Assembly: GCF_002105755.1 (NCBI RefSeq)
Contig: NZ_CP020821.1
Coordinates: forward strand, 3,534,001-3,598,000
Length of the DNA stretch: 64,000 nucleotides
Direction: 5' to 3'
Source: Mycobacterium colombiense CECT 3035
Lineage (GTDB): Bacteria; Actinomycetota; Actinomycetes; Mycobacteriales; Mycobacteriaceae
A program made the position numbers and the translations under genes. Positions 63,340 through 64,000 of the stretch are shown here, piece by piece. Numbering within the stretch: the stretch's first letter is position 1; each line of letters starts with the position of its first letter. A model generated the notes under the pieces. It ran no database searches. It saw only the letters and a list, made by a program, of their open reading frames with translations, and was not told the DNA's origin.

Positions 63340-64000
63340 TCAGCCGTGAGCCGGCGGGTTGGACCGGCTTACGTCCTCATCCTGCCGGTCGGGCTGGGCG
63401 CCTTCCGGGGCGGGTTGTCCGGGCGGCGGATACGGCGGATACGGCGGATAGGCGGGATGGGGCTGACCGGGGTGGCCCGCGCCGCCCTGCGGCCCGGGGT
63501 AGCTTTGCTGACCGCCCTGGTGGCCCTGCTGCCCGGGATAGCCCTGCGGGCCCGGGTAGCCGCGGGCCGGCTGCTGCCAGTAGGGCGGCTGCGCCGGCGG
63601 GTGCCAGTAGTTCGGCTGTTGTTGCTGCGGCGGCCATCCGGGCGCCCGCCAGCCGGCCGGGGCGCCGTAGTCGGGCTGGGTCGGCCCCTGTTGCTCCCCT
63701 TGACGGTTACCGCCGCCTTGGGCGCCATGAGAACCGTTGCCGCCGTTGGCGTTCCGGTCGGCCTCCAGCCGGGCGGCGGCAGCGGCCTCGCTGGCCCGCG
63801 CGATGGCCGCCTTGAAGGCGGGCTCGGGGGTCGGCGGTGGCCACGGCTCGCCGCGCTCGATGGCCAGCTCGCCCGGCGTCTTGATCGGCGGCTTGTCCGA
63901 CGGGATGCGGCCGCCGAAATCGTCGAACATGGTGAGCCTGGGCCGCTTTTCGACCCCGGAGAAGATGCCCTCGAGCTCGGCCCGGTGCAGGGTCTCCTTC
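63340..64000 (-). CDS. ftsH: FtsH membrane AAA+ zinc protease, C-terminal end
   Basis: The frame enters from the right edge ([29 protein letters not shown]), so about the last 219 residues are present. [23 protein letters not shown] matches the post-protease segment of mycobacterial FtsH. The remaining 150 residues are a low-complexity tail rich in Gln, Gly, Pro and Tyr ([20 protein letters not shown]), longer and more Gln-rich than I recall for M. tuberculosis. The AAA+ and HExxH domains lie beyond the window. It precedes folE, the usual arrangement. Confidence 0.92.
   Translation of the reverse strand, partial: KETLHRAELEGIFSGVEKRPRLTMFDDFGGRIPSDKPPIKTPGELAIERGEPWPPPTPEPAFKAAIARASEAAAAARLEADRNANGGNGSHGAQGGGNRQGEQQGPTQPDYGAPAGWRAPGWPPQQQQPNYWHPPAQPPYWQQPARGYPGPQGYPGQQGHQGGQQSYPGPQGGAGHPGQPHPAYPPYPPYPPPGQPAPEGAQPDRQDEDVSRSNPPAHG

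Overview
The window is high-GC DNA (locally about 65-75% GC) whose gene content and order match a Mycobacterium chromosome. The left part follows the order fadD3-fadE31-32-33-aspB-nat-hsaBCDA-kshB-fadE34-kstR. The middle carries arsB2-(23S rRNA methyltransferase)-cysS1-ispF-ispD-carD-lpqE-radA-disA-canB-mutY. The right part carries mhuD-lpqF, clpC1-lsr2-lysS-coaX-panD-panC-folKBPE-ftsH. This is the backbone known from M. tuberculosis as roughly Rv3561-Rv3610c. The accessory genes and the absence of PE_PGRS genes at their M. tuberculosis sites point to a nontuberculous species; I cannot name it.

Layout. (1) 1-17924 is the cholesterol/steroid degradation region. It holds C/D-ring (HIP) acyl-CoA ligase and dehydrogenases, the hsa operon for A/B-ring cleavage, the KshB reductase, FadE34, and the repressor KstR with three visible KstR operators. 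A block of three genes (membrane protein, CHAD protein, glutamate-synthase-like flavoprotein) separates nat from hsaB. (2) 17936-27168 holds a LacI regulator, a Zur-box-preceded zinc uptake operon znuA-znuC-znuB, LppH, an orphan PxpA, a metallo-beta-lactamase-fold protein, an MFS transporter, ArsB2 and a decayed LuxR regulator. (3) 27209-38227 is housekeeping: GDPD, rRNA/tRNA methyltransferase, CysS, the IspD/IspF isoprenoid pair, CarD, LpqE, RadA, DisA, carbonic anhydrase and MutY. (4) 38247-45629 encodes a complex-I-like/'hyc' membrane complex behind an ArsR regulator of the Rv0081 type. Its large subunit has lost all four [NiFe] cysteines. (5) 45737-50731 holds an alpha/beta hydrolase, haem-degrading MhuD, LpqF, an unrecognised protein, and a cobalt-uptake operon (cbtB-cbtA-phosphatase) behind a cobalamin riboswitch. 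(6) 50743-64000 is housekeeping: ClpC1, Lsr2, LysS, pantothenate/CoA and folate biosynthesis, and the FtsH C-terminus.

A recurring feature is a single-base deletion in a G/C homopolymer: six cases in five genes (nat, the TrmH-family methyltransferase twice, the Rv3587c-like protein, panC, the Rv3604c-like protein). The uniform kind of change, and its presence in a gene expected to be essential (panC), suggest uncorrected sequencing indels more than true gene loss. No tRNA, rRNA, CRISPR array or insertion sequence was seen.
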